From Phytomonas francai (Eukaryota; Euglenozoa; Kinetoplastea; Trypanosomatida; Trypanosomatidae): 64,000 nucleotides of DNA. Positions within the stretch are counted from its first letter, which is position 1. Each line of letters opens with the position of its first letter. A model generated the notes under the pieces. The model ran no database searches. It was not told the origin of the DNA and saw only the letters and a list, made by a program, of their open reading frames with translations. Positions 19,819 through 30,085 of the stretch are shown one piece after another. The position numbers and the translations under genes were made by a program. Where the stretch lies: NCBI GenBank assembly GCA_001766655.1, contig MJCC01000001.1, forward strand, positions 1,281,779 through 1,345,778, in the 5' to 3' direction.

Positions 19819-20799
19819 ATGCTTTCTTCTTCTAAAAATGAGAGGGAAGAGGGACAGGTTTACACGGCATCATTGATCTCAGAAAGCAGGTGCAAGCAAG
19901 AACAGGCGTTCGATATGAACCGCATTCCACTTTATCAGAAAACATTGACCAATTCACATTTGACCACGCCACAGAGCTCAATCCCAGAACACCTGCAGGG
20001 GGCCCCTGCTTCCTCTTGCTTTTCAAGTGATGATGTCGGCTCTGCCTGCAACCGAACTTGTGTTTGGGCTGATTTATTTGCATTAAGTGGCCCGCACCCT
20101 TCATCTGAGGTGGAATTAGGTCAAACTTCGCCAACAGGGCATTTTGTTATGGGTTCAACGAAGGTTTTCTCCAACATAGAATGTGAGACGCCCCCAGTCC
20201 CTACTGAGTCTTCCCCAGCACCAATACCAACAGAGGTGGAGGCGGAAACACTTTCCCTCTTTATGCGTGTCGCCGCTCAGGTGATCCCACTTCCTGCTTC
20301 GCCGCCTTCTGCTCGTCTTTTGCGCGGAAATAGGCCTATTGGGCAAAATATTGTGTATCGAGACTCCCAGATTTGCGAGAGCACGCGTTTTTTTGGTGAA
20401 AGCACTGCAAAAAGCGTTCCCCAGCACCGATCTCCATGTGGAAGAGGATGCTATGGGGATGAGGAGGGTTGTCTACGACAACATCTCGTTAGTTCCCGCG
20501 AAACACCAACGATGAGGTGCGCTCCAGAATGCGATGAACAATTGCTTTATCTTCATTCTTCTCACCCTCATTATCCTCAAAAGCAATGGCAGAAGATTCC
20601 CCATGTCTACGAATCTAGGGAGGGGATCTCGAATAGCCCTATTAGTGGCAACTTTCAGCATTACCAGGATACATTTAATCCAAGTATTGACGAGAATGGT
20701 AAGAAGGATACGGATATGCTGGATGGGGATCTGGGGTGCTGCTGTGTTTTACTAAAATCTATACTTTCTTTACCTTTGTTGCTTCGGCGAACGGGGTAA
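19819..20799 (+). CDS. Unrecognised serine/proline-rich protein, possibly the 5' part of a broken gene
   Basis: The 326-codon open frame begins with ATG and is too long to be chance at this base composition. The product is rich in serine, proline, cysteine and histidine, shows no domain I recognise and is probably largely disordered. Its last 25 residues turn cysteine-rich and hydrophobic (LGCCCVLLKSILSLPLLL), then the frame stops. The other two frames immediately downstream carry hydrophobic, membrane-like stretches. This suggests that the original protein continued into a membrane domain and that this frame is now cut off by a frameshift or an assembly indel. A complete soluble protein ending here is the alternative. 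Confidence 0.5.
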   Translation: MLSSSKNEREEGQVYTASLISESRCKQEQAFDMNRIPLYQKTLTNSHLTTPQSSIPEHLQGAPASSCFSSDDVGSACNRTCVWADLFALSGPHPSSEVELGQTSPTGHFVMGSTKVFSNIECETPPVPTESSPAPIPTEVEAETLSLFMRVAAQVIPLPASPPSARLLRGNRPIGQNIVYRDSQICESTRFFGESTAKSVPQHRSPCGRGCYGDEEGCLRQHLVSSRETPTMRCAPECDEQLLYLHSSHPHYPQKQWQKIPHVYESREGISNSPISGNFQHYQDTFNPSIDENGKKDTDMLDGDLGCCCVLLKSILSLPLLLRRTG

Positions 20800-22198
20800 C
20801 GTTTGTTCAGTGCAAGTGTTGCAGAATCTCATCCTGTGGCGGAGGACTCCTTGTTATTAGCAGCTTCTCTAGAGTATTCATAGCTTCGCCCTACCGCCCG
20901 CTCTCGCTCAGCGATACAGAGGGAGGGAAGAACAGAAGCTCCTTTCTGGCGCATGACGATTCTACATTGTTCAATCGCTTTTTCTCCGCATGCGCTAAAA
21001 GGTGTTCAATCCTGCTTACGTTCTCTTGTTGATTCTTTCGCAACTGGGTGCTGCAAATCTTCCATGCTATAAATATATTTTACTGACCCTCGGAGGCATT
21101 TGGCGTCTGGGTTTATTGTTTAGTGTCTGTTTCTTCACTTCAAACAATGGGTTTGCGCCGTGGCTTATGTTGAACGCGATGCGTTACGAAACATCCGTCT
21201 TCCTCGTCTTCCAAGCCATCACCGTGCCCCTTCAGCTTTCGCATATTGTGTACTTCAACTGGTGCGTGCCGATCACCCCCTTGCCGCCTGTTCCCGGAGC
21301 TTGGGATGGCCCTTCTCTCCCTCTGCGCCGGGATCTGGTTCGCCGCGGTCGCGCTTTCCTAGCGCGTTCGCCGGTGCTTTAGCGGGGGCCCCTTCTCGCG
21401 CCCTCTATCACGCTGCCGAGACGCACCACACCCATCCGTCCTGAAGGTCGACGGCGTCGTCGCCTGGAAGGCGCCCCTGGAGATACTCTTCCTGTGGGGC
21501 ACCGACGCGGCATTGGGCCCCGCTGCCCCTCCTTTTCCGCCTTCTCTCTCCCCCCCCTTCCCCTTTCAGCGACCCTTGTGCCCTCAATGGGGTACTACGG
21601 CATTGTGGTTGGCAGCAACTCGGGCTTCTTACGTGTGTGTGTGTGTGTGTCTGTGTGTGAAGAGGCCTGTGCTACGCCAATCCGCGTGTCGGCTGCCCTC
21701 CCATAGAGCATATTGGGATCTTCACACCCGTGTGACGGGTTCTGCGGGGTGGCCCTTTTGGTGCTGCGTCTGGTAAGGCCGTGACAGGGTGGGGGCGCTG
21801 AGTGTGACGGGCGACGATGCCCTGCATTCATGAGGGTGTTGGTTCCGTCCGACAACAACTATGGCGCCGCTACTCCGCTCTGCCGCCATGCTGATCAACG
21901 GGAGCAGAACCTTTCCCCCGCTCAGGGAGTCTCTGGGGAGTAGTTCCAGCTCTATGGCTGCGAATATGCGACGCGTTACCGCGCAAACAGCGGCCGCTAT
22001 CTTGAGCTTATCGAGCGATGATGTGCAGGCTACGGTTGTTCCTCACTTAAGGATGGCTGCTGGAGTTATGCGGTGCTTTTGATTATGTTTCTGATGGAAC
22101 TTGCGGTGTTACTGCACGTGACTTTCGCTATTGTGGCCTGGCGACGCATTGTAGAGGATGACGACAACTCCATTCATTTATTTCTAGTAGCTCAGTGA
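20736..22198 (+). pseudogene. Frame-broken remnant of a multi-pass membrane protein gene
   Basis: Successive + strand fragments in changing frames read like pieces of one membrane protein. One frame is open at 20736-21032. A second is open at 21002-21382, with hydrophobic segments such as YKYILLTLGGIWRLGLLFSV and FLVFQAITVPLQL. The frame of the first piece resumes at about 21300 with LGMALLSLCAGIWFAAVAL, meets a TAG at 21360-21362 and stays open to 21776. The second frame returns from about 21785 with two further in-frame stops (21941-21943 and one near 22013) and ends, after the segment YAVLLIMFLMELAVLLHVTF, at about 22198. At least four frame changes or stops are needed, so it cannot be made as it stands. 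It may have been continuous with the gene at 19819. The family is not recognised. Confidence 0.5.
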
Positions 22199-22772
22199 AG
22201 GCATATCTATATATCTTCATCACCATCTCACTACTAAAACTTCATTCCTGTTGCCAGAAGAAAGATTTATCTTGCAGGCGCTCATGTCAGGATGTTTTTC
22301 CAATATCAAACGCTTCCTTCTGTATATCAAGAAGCTAATAATCAAAAGGAACATATCGAGGGAGGTGACACCTTGTTCGGACAGTGCGACACCACCTTGA
22401 ACGAGATCCATAAACTCGTCTAAGTAGTAGTGGGGTATCAAAAGACAGCTATCTTTTTTTTTTTGAATTTACTTATGATAGCTGTTACTAAGCTACCTTT
22501 TTTTCCTTTGCATATGCTATCATTTTTGAAAAAAACTGTATTGTTTTTATTACTTCTCTATTTCTTCCCTCAAAAAAAGGATTCCTCTGTTTCCCTAGGA
22601 TAGCTGCCCAAGCTACATGTTTTTGTTGGTTGGTTTGCTTTATCGGCAATTCTATTTTCTTGTTACCGTGCCTTCTATCTATTTATCCCTTCAATTAGAC
22701 TAGCAAACGGTAATAATTTTGAATCACACGCAAGAAAAGGACGGCTGCCCCATATCAAGTTAGTTCCAAAGT
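22199..22772. other. Spacer, no supported gene
   Basis: The stretch 22220-22441 is open on both strands (73 codons on the minus strand), but neither product resembles a known protein and a minus-strand gene would be out of place here. T runs and T/C tracts fill 22450-22700 and could supply the splice signal of the next gene. Confidence 0.55.
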
Positions 22773-23186
22773 ATGGCTGAGCAAGTAACGAGTGAAAACC
22801 TTCAGGTCCTTCTCACGAAGCTCATGACCGATCGGTTCTGTAGTCAGGAGGCTGGTGATCTTGACGCGTGTATTCAGAACTTTGTTCCACAGCGAATAGA
22901 CGGTAGCCTTGTAGATCAGAGCCTACAGAGGCGCGGACTGAATAAATGCAAGCCCTACCGAGAGGCCACGCAGCGCTGTCTGGAGGATAACAAGAAGCAG
23001 TCAGCGGTGTTTCGCGCGGCGGCCGCTGCACCTGTCTGCAGGAAAGAGCAAAAAGCCCTGCAGAGATGCCAGCAAATGGGTGGGCGCGATTGTGAGAGGG
23101 AGGCCCTTGAGACGATGTATTGTGGGATGGTGTACTTAGTGCAGAGGCAGAAGGAACGGCAAAGATTCGCGCCCTCCATGGAATAG
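22773..23186 (+). CDS. Mitochondrial intermembrane-space protein with four CX9C motifs
   Basis: This 137-residue protein has eight cysteines in four exact CX9C motifs: C23-C33, C59-C69, C89-C99 and C107-C117. There is no presequence, which is normal for proteins trapped in the intermembrane space by disulfide formation. Each pair is expected to form a helix-turn-helix (CHCH) hairpin. Four CX9C motifs are characteristic of the complex I subunit NDUFA8 and a few assembly factors, but the spacing and the remaining sequence are not close enough for me to assign it. Kinetoplastids are reported to have Erv1 but no recognisable Mia40, so how such proteins are oxidised is of interest. The ATG at 22773 is the first after a T/C-rich stretch. 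Confidence 0.85.
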   Translation: MAEQVTSENLQVLLTKLMTDRFCSQEAGDLDACIQNFVPQRIDGSLVDQSLQRRGLNKCKPYREATQRCLEDNKKQSAVFRAAAAAPVCRKEQKALQRCQQMGGRDCEREALETMYCGMVYLVQRQKERQRFAPSME

Positions 23187-23205
23187 ACGTGGAACGAATT
23201 ATCTA

Positions 23206-23255
<50 letters not shown>

Positions 23256-23998
23256 ACGTACGCCCGTACGCATATGTTTCTAGTCTATACATATCGACGG
23301 CGACAAGAGAAAATAGGCGGCATAGAGAAGCGATAGAAGTTTGGCTGCGGTAGGTGGTGAGGTCTTTGTTTGTTTAATGGTCATTGCGTAAGTGGCATCA
23401 GCTCTCTGATTCTGTGAGTAATGTGTGTGGAGTCCATCTTATTTGTGGGGAAGGCGTTGGGAAAGGGTCCCGTTTGTTATCCCTTTGGTTACTTAGCTTT
23501 CCGGCTACTTATCCCTCTAGGATACACATGGGCAGTGATGCTAAAAAGACTAAAATGGTAAATAAGGGTATGCGAATTATAGTGAAAGTGATGCTAATTA
23601 AAAACCATATATTAAAACATATAGTCTTCGTAAAGACACCCCTTTTTATCGTTTAAGGGCGAACACAAAGCCGCGACGGGAATAGGGGTTGTAATGTTGG
23701 ATGGTAGGTTCGATATTTTATATATTTTTTGCTCCCTTTTCTGTTCTATGATTACGATTTATTTATTGCTTTCCACATTACTATCTCTTTCTAACTAACT
23801 TGACCTTTAAAATTTATTGTCCATTTTTCCAAGCCTCTATATCTTTTTATCCATTTTTTTCCCATTTGCTCTGGGGTATTATAATTTTTTACTTCTTTTT
23901 GTCACCGTACTATCTGGTGGAACTGCTCCTTTGCAAGCTACAAATTCCAAAATAGTAAACCGTGTAGTAGACGAATAAATTAAAGGCGTTGATACAAA
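23187..23998. other. Spacer, no gene seen
   Basis: It holds a CA microsatellite just after the stop codon and T-rich sequence from about 23700 to 23905, which probably includes the polypyrimidine tract for the TVP23 gene. The frame at 23384-23656 begins with GTG and is low in complexity. Confidence 0.6.
23209..23253 (+). repeat. (CA)n microsatellite
   Basis: About 22 uninterrupted CA units, followed by a short GTACGTACG palindromic stretch, in the 3' untranslated region of the CX9C gene. Confidence 0.95.
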
Positions 23999-24676
23999 AT
24001 GCTAGAGAACAGGGACTCCAAACCAAACTTTTCAGGTTCGCCAAACGATCCGGTGAAAAGTGGCGGCACGAACGCCGACGGGAACTACCCTCCACAGTTT
24101 ATTAATCCACCAAACTTTGGATCGGCTAACTTTTCCAACGCACCCCCTCCGTCCAACCATGAGGTACGAGTTGCGTCAGAGGGAACACAGATGTACAAAG
24201 GGGTTCACCCCATCGCTGCTCTTTTTCATGTGCTATTCAAGGGAGCTGCATTTGTATGCTTCATCTTTGGTAACTTGTTGACTGCTAGCTATGTCATTGC
24301 AAGTGTTTTGACGATTATCTTTTGCGCAGCGGACTTTTGGATAACTAAAAACATCACTGGACGCTTACTCGTCTCGTTACGCTGGTGGAATGAGGTACGA
24401 GAGGATGGATCAACACGTTGGATATTTGAATCGGCACCAAATACAGAGGAGCGTGTGAGTTCATATGACAACTGGTTTTTCTGGATTGTCCTCGGCGTGA
24501 ACACCGGGTTATGGCTTGTGTTATGTATTCTTAATTTATTGTCGCTTTCCCTGCTCCCAGTGGCGCTTTTGGGCTTCGTACTGGCCGGTGCGAATCTGTT
24601 GGGGTATGTCAAGTGCCGTAAAGACGCAAAGAACCGCGTAACAGATTTCATTATATCACAGGCCGTGAGTAAGTAA
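23999..24676 (+). CDS. TVP23: TVP23-family Golgi membrane protein
   Basis: This 225-residue protein belongs to the TVP23/FAM18 (DUF846) family, integral membrane proteins of late Golgi vesicles involved in traffic between endosomes and the trans-Golgi. After a hydrophilic proline/asparagine-rich N-terminus of about 70 residues comes the family start, HPIAALFHVLFKG. Two hydrophobic segments follow, then the family hallmark DFWITKNITGRLLVSLRWWN and a WIFES block. A second pair of membrane segments (about 158-200) and a C-terminal ANLLGYVKCRKDAK complete the fold. Four membrane spans are predicted, and length and motif order agree with yeast and human members. Confidence 0.93.
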   Translation: MLENRDSKPNFSGSPNDPVKSGGTNADGNYPPQFINPPNFGSANFSNAPPPSNHEVRVASEGTQMYKGVHPIAALFHVLFKGAAFVCFIFGNLLTASYVIASVLTIIFCAADFWITKNITGRLLVSLRWWNEVREDGSTRWIFESAPNTEERVSSYDNWFFWIVLGVNTGLWLVLCILNLLSLSLLPVALLGFVLAGANLLGYVKCRKDAKNRVTDFIISQAVSK

Positions 24677-24809
24677 GCGCTTATATACATAACGATTATG
24701 GAAACAGTCTCTCTGACGCTAGAGGAGGAGAGTGGAATGGGGTGGGGCGGAGTGAAGGTGCCAATCGAGTTACGTAGTATACGTATCGATAGGTAACTAA
24801 TTATTTTAG

Positions 24810-24825
24810 CCCCCCCCCCCCCCCC
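24810..24825 (+). repeat. 16-base C homopolymer
   Basis: An uninterrupted run of 16 C in a spacer, G-rich on the opposite strand. The exact length is the kind of thing short-read assembly gets wrong. Confidence 0.85.
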
Positions 24826-25128
24826 TATAACGAAAAGGAGATTACAGTAACTTTTTTTTCAACTAATCTTTGTTCTTGGGAAAAAATATTATGCTTGTAT
24901 GATTGAATTTTTCAAAGTCTCCGAACGAGAGAATGAAGTGTTGCGCATATAGGAAAATTTACAGGTTATTATTTTTGATGCTTTTTTTTAGAGAGGAAAC
25001 AGCGACGATAAGACGATACTTGTGCGATGCGTAAAAGTAATTACGACCCCTCTTGACCCTTTTTATTTATTAATATTATTAATACTATTGTTTCCATCAC
25101 TATTCTTACTTTTCTTCTACAAAAAGTG

Positions 25129-25160
25129 CATATATATATATATATATACATATATATATA
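25129..25160 (+). repeat. (TA)n microsatellite with one interruption
   Basis: A TA array broken once by a C, about 200 bases upstream of the next start codon. Confidence 0.9.
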
Positions 25161-25359
25161 AAGGAAGATCTGTTTTGCAACACTTACTCAGATCAACACC
25201 CCTCCTTACATCATCAGGTTCAGGTACTTTTACTCTATTGTTAGTTATCTCCACCTTGTTACCAAGTGCTTTTCTTGGTGTATATGTGTTTGAATGAAAG
25301 ATAAGGGGAGGGGGAAAATAAGTTTCATAGGTTAGAAAAACTATTCCAAGAGGGAGAAA

Positions 25360-28300
25360 ATGATGCGCCGGTGTCTCTGTGTGGTGGCTTGTAGCAACCA
25401 CCAGGGTGCCCGCTCGTTTTCGCAGCGCCGCGGCGACGGTGGGGATAGTCGTCTGCATAGGTTCATTCGGGAAAATCAACCGCCATCCCAACGAGTGGGC
25501 GGGCCACGTGACCCTTCCTTGCCGATGGCGCGAGAAGGTTATGCAAACCCATCAAGGTCCTCCGCGACGCCCCTTGGGGCCTCTCAGGGCTATAGCTCGA
25601 GTGGGGGTGGCGGGCGGGACGGGCCCGCGGCTACGGCGTCCTCTTCTACAGACTGGGCGGGGCGACTCCAGAGGGAGCTATACGGCGAAACAGACCCCTT
25701 GTACGGAATGGCCCACAAGGACTACTACCGGGACCCTGCCACGGGCTACAGCCCGCAGTATGCCCCCCGCAACTTCGCGAGCGGGGGAGCGATCGCCTAC
25801 CCCCACGTGGCCTCGTCGATCCACTACACGGAGGCGGCGGCGCGGCGCGCGTGGCTGGACCACGACGTCGCGCGCGCCTCCGCGGAGGCGCGCGGGGTGC
25901 GCGCGACCTCGCGGGAGCTCAGCGCGGAGGCGCGGGGGGCGTACCTCGCGCAGGGCATCCCGCGTGATCGCTTCGCCTCGCACATCCCCGAATCGCACTC
26001 GCTCGGGGTGCTGGATCAGCTGCACCACAGCACCGTCACCAGCGGCGCGCAGTACCGCCGGCAGCTCACGCTGGACCGCTACCAGCGGGCCGCGGGGGCC
26101 TCGCCGTCGGTGGCCGCGGCCTCCCTGCCCGCGCCCGAGCTCCGCGAGCGCGCCGCCGCGCAGCAGGCCGCGCTCCACGACGCCCGGCAGCTCGAGCGGC
26201 TGCGCATCGAGCACGGACTCCGGGATAAGGAGCGGTTCGACTTCGCCGTCCGGCAGCGCACCGCGCGGCTCGGCTTCGCGGGCTACGACCAGGACCGCTT
26301 CCGCGCCCAGCAGCGGGGGACGACCTACACGGCGCAGCAGCTGCCCCCGGCCGTCCCGGCCGCATCGGTCGGGGAGGCCCAGCGCGCCCTGCGGGAGGGG
26401 CCCGCGGCCTCGTGGGAGGCCCGCGCCCAGCGCGCCTTCGCCCGGAACACGGTCGCGGAGGAGCCCCGGCTGGGCGAGGCCCTCACCGCCGGCGTCGTCG
26501 CGGAGCTCCGGGCCGAGCGCGCGGTCGCGGAGCAGGAAAAGACGCAGGCGCGGAACCGGCTCTTTGGCATCGGACGCCAGGGCGCGCTCGTGCAGGACGG
26601 CGGGCCAGACAAGCGGACGCTGAAGAAGCACACGAACGATGAGCGGCTCTTGGATGCCATGAACTTTTCCATGAACGCGTACCGGCTGACACCGACGGAT
26701 GAGCACGAGAACCCGTACCTGCGTGGGGATACCGCGTCTGGCGTGGGCCACCTCCTCAACAATCGCTTTGACATTGAGCGGCGTGAGGATCGCATTAGTA
26801 AGGGCGAGGTGGATCTCACCGAGCGGAGCATAGTGCATTATGGCGTGCCGATCCAGCAGACCCTCGACGAGTTTGTTTTCCGTCGCCGTAACGCGCGTGG
26901 TGAGCGTCCGATCGACTATTTCAAACCCTTTCCTTCCTTCCGTGATCACCGACTGAGTTGGATGTACCAGGACACGGAGGGCTTTGCCCTCATGCGACAG
27001 CGGCCGGATTTTCTGGAGTGGGAGCTGTTTGTGCGATACCGCGCCCATCATCAGCAGCGGCGCGAGTTGGCCCTTCAACACGGGCTGGAGCCACTGGCTA
27101 ACGAGACTGCCCAGGAGCGCGATGCGCGGCGTCTGAAGCTGGACAAGTTGTGCGAGCAAACACCCTTTGATCCATCTCAGATAATTCTAAAGGGCGATGA
27201 AATGGAGGTCGATGTGGAAACGCTTCGAAATTGGTTCGGCGTCTACCTGCTTCCATCCCCAACGGTTGTGGAATCGGTGATTGCTGGCCGTGGCACCGTT
27301 GGGCTGCATCTACAGCACGTCAACGACGAACTCGGTACCGCGGATACCCGCGAGCACGTGATGAGCAGTAGGTATTTCAATCAACTCCTACTCGACGAGG
27401 GCTATTTGTACCGCATCTCACGTGGATTTATGCGAGAGGTTGTGGGATCCGCGAAGGAGGTGGAGTTAAAGTATGCACAGCCGCCGGAGGTGCTTAGGCA
27501 GTTTAGCATGGAGGAACTCTTGATGTATCAAGAGTACGTGCGGGGTGAAAACGAAAAACATCGTGTGAAGTGGGAGGCAATGCGTCAGAAACGCCGCTAT
27601 TACACACCTATGCAGCAATACGCAAAAATACGAGCAGAGCGCAATACAGTGGCTGTTATCGATCTCCAAGAAGAGGAAAAGGGCACCATCCTCACCATCT
27701 CCGTCGATCATTTTTCAAAGCAGCTGGGGGATGTGTTGGGTGAGCCCGATGCAGCCGCCTCCATCACCGAAGGAAAGGAGTCGACGGCGAAAGGCTCTAT
27801 CGTGGTAGACGGCGCCAGTTATTCAGTCCTTCCGTGGACGCAGCGCCGCGTGGTGCCGCTCACCGTAGAGCTCGAATCCGGCGAGCTGCTGGAGACAACG
27901 GATGAGGAGTTTGAGACGTACCCCTTGGAGGTGGATGCCAACAGTGAGTATAACCACGCCCTCGACTACGGCATCGCCGACTATCACTACAACCGCGGAA
28001 ATTATATCGAAACACAGGACGTGTTATGGGAGAAGGCGACGGCGGAGGGGGTGGAAGGGTGGTCGCTCGCCACGCACGTAGACGGTCTTAAAGCAGGCTT
28101 GCCGGTACGCGCGCGGCGCCATCTCGCGTGCTCGTCTGCGACGACAGCCTCGCACCCGACGCTGGACAACATCCGTGGGGATTACCAGCGAGGCCGCATC
28201 GTGGAGTACCTTAAGCAGCCTTTCTTTAACCCCGAGCCACGCCTCGTCACGGTCTGCTTTGCGTCGGATGGGGTCGTCGAGGACGTGCCCTTGGCGGAGC

Positions 28301-29064
28301 TCATGATCTGGCAGAGGCGGTACTACGGGCCGGAGCGCACCGTCGCGGACACCTCCAGTCGATATACCATGTCGTCCGTCAACCGCTACGTCGACGTGGC
28401 GGACCCCTTCGACGAGAAATCGCGCGCCGGCGGCGGTGGCGACGGCAGCCTTGGTGGGCACTTTCTCGACAAGTACCTCGTGGAGGCCCGCGTGGAGGCC
28501 CGCGCGGCGAGGCACCGGACGACGAAGCAGATCACGGAGCTCGACGCGTGGGGGGCCTTTGACACGCGGCGGCCGGAGAACCACCGCCCGTTGACCATCT
28601 CCCACCGCCGCGACTACGTCCGGCTGGGCTACTTCCCGCGCTTCACCCCGTGGGAGTGGATCGCGGTGCAGGAGGGGGACCAGCCCGTCCTGCACGCGAC
28701 GCTCCGGCAGGACGACGTGGGCGCCGCGGGGTTCGCCGGGCTGCACCGGCACTGGCGGCACAAGGCGCGGCCGCACGGCTACCTGCGGAACTACGCCGAC
28801 GAGGTCCGCGAGCTCGCGCAGTTCGTCGACGGCGTGACCCCGTGGGCCCGCGCGAAGCGCGTGCGCACCTACTGGGAGGTCCGCGAGCACCACCCGATGC
28901 CCCAGTTCCACCGCCCGGAGCTCGGGCTGCACCGGAACACCGCCGCCCTCCTCCCCACCCACCTCTGGGAGACCGACAAGAAGACGGGCAAGGTCAAGGC
29001 GCTCAAGGACTCCGTGCGGGATTACCAAACCCAGACCCCCCTGCCGAGGTGGGTCGAGCTGTAG
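25360..29064 (+). CDS. Large kinetoplastid protein, probably mitochondrial, unrecognised
   Basis: The protein has 1,234 residues. The N-terminus (MMRRCLCVVACSNHQGARSF) is basic, lacks acidic residues and resembles a mitochondrial presequence. Residues 100-420 are rich in alanine, arginine and glutamate, with repeated RxxLxxE-like helices; they coincide with a very GC-rich DNA block. From about 420 the protein is better ordered and rich in tryptophan, tyrosine and histidine, with blocks such as HRLSWMYQDTEGF and EWELFVRYRAHH; the last 200 residues repeat the style (PRFTPWEWIAVQEGD, LRNYADEV). No enzyme motif or membrane span is visible. Very large lineage-specific proteins of this kind are known as components and assembly factors of the kinetoplastid mitoribosome and editing machinery; placing it there is inference. 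Confidence 0.8.
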   Translation: MMRRCLCVVACSNHQGARSFSQRRGDGGDSRLHRFIRENQPPSQRVGGPRDPSLPMAREGYANPSRSSATPLGASQGYSSSGGGGRDGPAATASSSTDWAGRLQRELYGETDPLYGMAHKDYYRDPATGYSPQYAPRNFASGGAIAYPHVASSIHYTEAAARRAWLDHDVARASAEARGVRATSRELSAEARGAYLAQGIPRDRFASHIPESHSLGVLDQLHHSTVTSGAQYRRQLTLDRYQRAAGASPSVAAASLPAPELRERAAAQQAALHDARQLERLRIEHGLRDKERFDFAVRQRTARLGFAGYDQDRFRAQQRGTTYTAQQLPPAVPAASVGEAQRALREGPAASWEARAQRAFARNTVAEEPRLGEALTAGVVAELRAERAVAEQEKTQARNRLFGIGRQGALVQDGGPDKRTLKKHTNDERLLDAMNFSMNAYRLTPTDEHENPYLRGDTASGVGHLLNNRFDIERREDRISKGEVDLTERSIVHYGVPIQQTLDEFVFRRRNARGERPIDYFKPFPSFRDHRLSWMYQDTEGFALMRQRPDFLEWELFVRYRAHHQQRRELALQHGLEPLANETAQERDARRLKLDKLCEQTPFDPSQIILKGDEMEVDVETLRNWFGVYLLPSPTVVESVIAGRGTVGLHLQHVNDELGTADTREHVMSSRYFNQLLLDEGYLYRISRGFMREVVGSAKEVELKYAQPPEVLRQFSMEELLMYQEYVRGENEKHRVKWEAMRQKRRYYTPMQQYAKIRAERNTVAVIDLQEEEKGTILTISVDHFSKQLGDVLGEPDAAASITEGKESTAKGSIVVDGASYSVLPWTQRRVVPLTVELESGELLETTDEEFETYPLEVDANSEYNHALDYGIADYHYNRGNYIETQDVLWEKATAEGVEGWSLATHVDGLKAGLPVRARRHLACSSATTASHPTLDNIRGDYQRGRIVEYLKQPFFNPEPRLVTVCFASDGVVEDVPLAELMIWQRRYYGPERTVADTSSRYTMSSVNRYVDVADPFDEKSRAGGGGDGSLGGHFLDKYLVEARVEARAARHRTTKQITELDAWGAFDTRRPENHRPLTISHRRDYVRLGYFPRFTPWEWIAVQEGDQPVLHATLRQDDVGAAGFAGLHRHWRHKARPHGYLRNYADEVRELAQFVDGVTPWARAKRVRTYWEVREHHPMPQFHRPELGLHRNTAALLPTHLWETDKKTGKVKALKDSVRDYQTQTPLPRWVEL

Positions 29065-29310
29065 AAAAGGTCGGCGTGCGTGCGTGGGAGGAGAAGGACG
29101 AAGAAAACCCTTTCCCCCCTCTCCCTCTCCGGTCGTCGTTCCGCGACTTTTCTCTTTCCATTTCCACCGACTTCTTCGCTTCCCCCCTGTTATTGTTGCT
29201 ATTTCGGTCATTTAGCGCCTTTTCCGATTATTCTGAATCCTTTATCGAATTTTTGTGCGAGATTGACGTTAAGTTATTTTCTCGCTGTAATGATTTGTGC
29301 GTATGCGTAT

Positions 29311-29342
29311 GTGTGTCTGTGTGTGTGTGTGTGTGTGTGTGT
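29311..29342 (+). repeat. (GT)n microsatellite
   Basis: GT units with one C interruption, in the probable 3' untranslated region of the preceding gene. Confidence 0.9.
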
Positions 29343-30083
29343 ATGACAGTAAATTCCTATATTATCCTCACTGCGCTTTGAAGAACAGGTCTGTTTTTGG
29401 TTGATGAGAATATTAGCCTTGGTGCTTGTGTAGTACCAAGGTTGTTTCCACTATTTAGTGTATACCCATCGTGGGAAAATTTTTGGAGCATAGAAAGGGG
29501 AGACCTGTGGTGTTGAGAAAAGCAAGCGCCGTTTCTGAACACCTCTGGAAGTAACTAAATACAGAAATATAGAAAAATTACATATCATCATTGTTGCTTG
29601 TGATGGCTGTACTTTCGAAGATTTCTACTTTTTTTTTTTCATATATTCTTCTTCTTGTATCATATCCTCAGGATTGACTACGAAAGGTGTGTGCGTCTGG
29701 AAAGGACATAGCTTTTTCCCTTTTTTCAAACTCCTCTCATTTTTCCGTGCAAATATATTTTTGAGCACTCCAATTATATTGGGATTGTGTAGTTGTGGAG
29801 CTATTTTCGGAACAATTCATATGCAACTGGAGGGGGTGTGGGAGTAGGATTTGGAGTGGGAAGGAATATTATCGAAAGTTAAGAGGGGTGGACATCCCTA
29901 GAGATAAAGACACATAGATATATCGCTGCTGAGCATTCGGTAGCGTGGAAAATCCATACAATAGATTAGGTAATCCTACTCTCTTACACACATAGGAATA
30001 CTAAAGCGAAGTGTGTATAGTGGATATTCTTCCATAGATAATAAGACAGAAGATATCGAAATACAAGCTTGATAGGATTAATA

Positions 30084-30085
<2 letters not shown>

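Larger units (their letters stand above)
24677..25359. other. Spacer with C run and TA repeat
   Basis: No gene is supported. The frame at 25022-25297 begins with GTG and encodes low-complexity hydrophobic sequence made from T/C tracts. Those tracts (about 25050-25120) may include the splice signal of the next gene. Confidence 0.6.

Noticed and set aside
21360..21362. In-frame TAG as a sign of stop-codon reassignment, known in some trypanosomatids
   Set aside because: All other genes in the window end at ordinary stops and have no internal stops, so a broken gene is the simpler explanation.
21450..21512. LWG-containing segment as an amastin signature
   Set aside because: The flanking cysteines and the rest of the amastin pattern are missing, so the family of the remnant stays unassigned.
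22220..22441. Minus-strand 73-codon frame
   Set aside because: The + strand is also open here, neither product resembles a known protein, and no other gene in the window is on the minus strand.
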